A stretch of DNA of 64,000 bases from Bordetella genomosp. 4 (lineage in GTDB: Bacteria; Pseudomonadota; Gammaproteobacteria; Burkholderiales; Burkholderiaceae_B): assembly GCF_002261185.1 (NCBI RefSeq), contig NZ_NEVQ01000013.1:434001-498000 (forward strand), read 5' to 3'. A program made the translations under genes and the position numbers. Positions 63,520 to 64,000 of the stretch are shown one piece after another. The first letter of the stretch is position 1; each line of letters starts with the position of its first letter. Below the pieces are notes generated by a model. That model was not told the DNA's origin. It did no database searches and saw only the letters and a list, made by a program, of their open reading frames with translations.

Positions 63520-64000
63520 ATGAAAAAGACCCTCCCCCTATTGGCCGGCAGCTTTGTGCTGGCTTTCAGCGCCAGCGCTATGGCTCAAACGAAGTGGGAT
63601 CTGCCCAGCGCCTATCCTGCCAGCAATTTCCACGTCGAAAACCTGAATAACTTTGCCAAAGACGTCGATTCGCTGTCGGGCGGGAAACTCAAGATCACGA
63701 TACACAATAATGCGTCGCTCTATAAAGCGCCCGAGATCAAGCGTGCTGTGCAAGGCAACCAGGCGCAGATCGGTGAGATCCTGCTGACCAACTTCGCGAA
63801 CGAAGACCCGATCTATGCCCTGGACGGCCTGCCCTTTCTGGCCACGGGCTACGACGCCTCATTCAAGCTCTATCAGGCACAAAAGCCGTACCTGGAAAAG
63901 AAACTGGCTTCGCAAGGCATGACGCTGCTGTTTACCGTCGCCTGGCCTCCACAAGGCATCTTTGCCAACCGCGACCTGAAAACCGTCGACGATTTGAAAG
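63520..64000 (+). CDS. TRAP transporter substrate-binding protein, DctP family (partial)
   Basis: The first 160 codons of a periplasmic receptor. Signal peptide MKKTLPLLAGSFVLAFSASAMAQ (probable cleavage after AMA, residue 22) is followed by the DctP-type TKWDLPSAYPASNFHVENLNNFAKDVDSLSGGKLKITIH and ALDGLPFLATGYDASFKLYQ. TRAP receptors bind carboxylates or sugar acids. The gene is cut by the window edge; membrane subunits, if present, lie beyond. ATG 63520 has AAGGA upstream; the GTG at 63517 is an alternative. Divergent to the GNAT gene. Confidence 0.93.
   Translation, partial: MKKTLPLLAGSFVLAFSASAMAQTKWDLPSAYPASNFHVENLNNFAKDVDSLSGGKLKITIHNNASLYKAPEIKRAVQGNQAQIGEILLTNFANEDPIYALDGLPFLATGYDASFKLYQAQKPYLEKKLASQGMTLLFTVAWPPQGIFANRDLKTVDDLK

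Overview
The window is about 64 kb of GC-rich chromosomal DNA from a betaproteobacterium, most likely an Alcaligenaceae member of the Bordetella/Achromobacter type. The pointers are a tripartite-tricarboxylate (Bug) receptor, a gmk-rpoZ-spoT string, an NtrC-controlled glnA-glnL-glnG operon, an ESPR-type autotransporter and many LysR regulators beside small catabolic operons. This placement is inferred from gene content; no database search was run. I saw no tRNA, rRNA, insertion sequence, integrase or CRISPR array.

Layout. 1-5.9 kb: 3' part of the recG coding frame (truncated by the window edge), ridA, a LysR regulator, and a divergent AtuA-like pair plus Bug receptor. 6.2-10.3 kb: two tandem paralogous ankyrin-like repeat proteins sharing a leader. 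10.3-15.2 kb: ferredoxin-NADP reductase and a ferric-iron ABC importer (fbpABC) behind a probable Fur box. 15.2-19.8 kb: methyltransferase, two pirins with a divergent LysR, and a histone-H1-like tail fused to a methyltransferase-like domain. 19.9-24.2 kb: ntrC, ntrB and glnA, with a sigma-54 promoter and two NtrC sites. 24.2-33 kb: hemW, rdgB, rph and yicC, interrupted between rdgB and rph by LysR, acyl-CoA dehydrogenase, MmgE/PrpD and a lipoprotein gene.

33-49.5 kb is accessory in character: a lipoprotein, two L,D-transpeptidase-like genes, an RpiR-controlled amino-acid catabolic operon (diaminopropionate ammonia-lyase, two carbamoylase-type amidohydrolases, an MFS transporter, an M20 deacylase), a phospholipase-D-family enzyme, a HipBA toxin-antitoxin pair with visible operators, AMP nucleosidase, an NlpC/P60 hydrolase and a short-chain dehydrogenase. 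49.6-52.8 kb is gmk-rpoZ-spoT. 52.8-56.3 kb is a glutamine-type ABC importer with a divergent C45 (penicillin acylase-like) hydrolase. 56.4-64 kb holds an autotransporter with a 90-bp tandem repeat, a small lipoprotein, a phosphocholine-specific phospholipase C, a gene with PD-(D/E)XK nuclease-like motifs coupled to a GNAT acetyltransferase, and the start of a TRAP transporter receptor.

Together the genes mix housekeeping (nitrogen control, stringent response, iron import, nucleotide hygiene) with nutrient-scavenging operons and several surface or host-facing proteins. The least explained items are the tandem ankyrin-like pair, the proposed ureido/diaminopropionate operon with its double operator, the H1-methyltransferase fusion, the transpeptidase with a duplicated inactive domain, and the PD-(D/E)XK-like gene.
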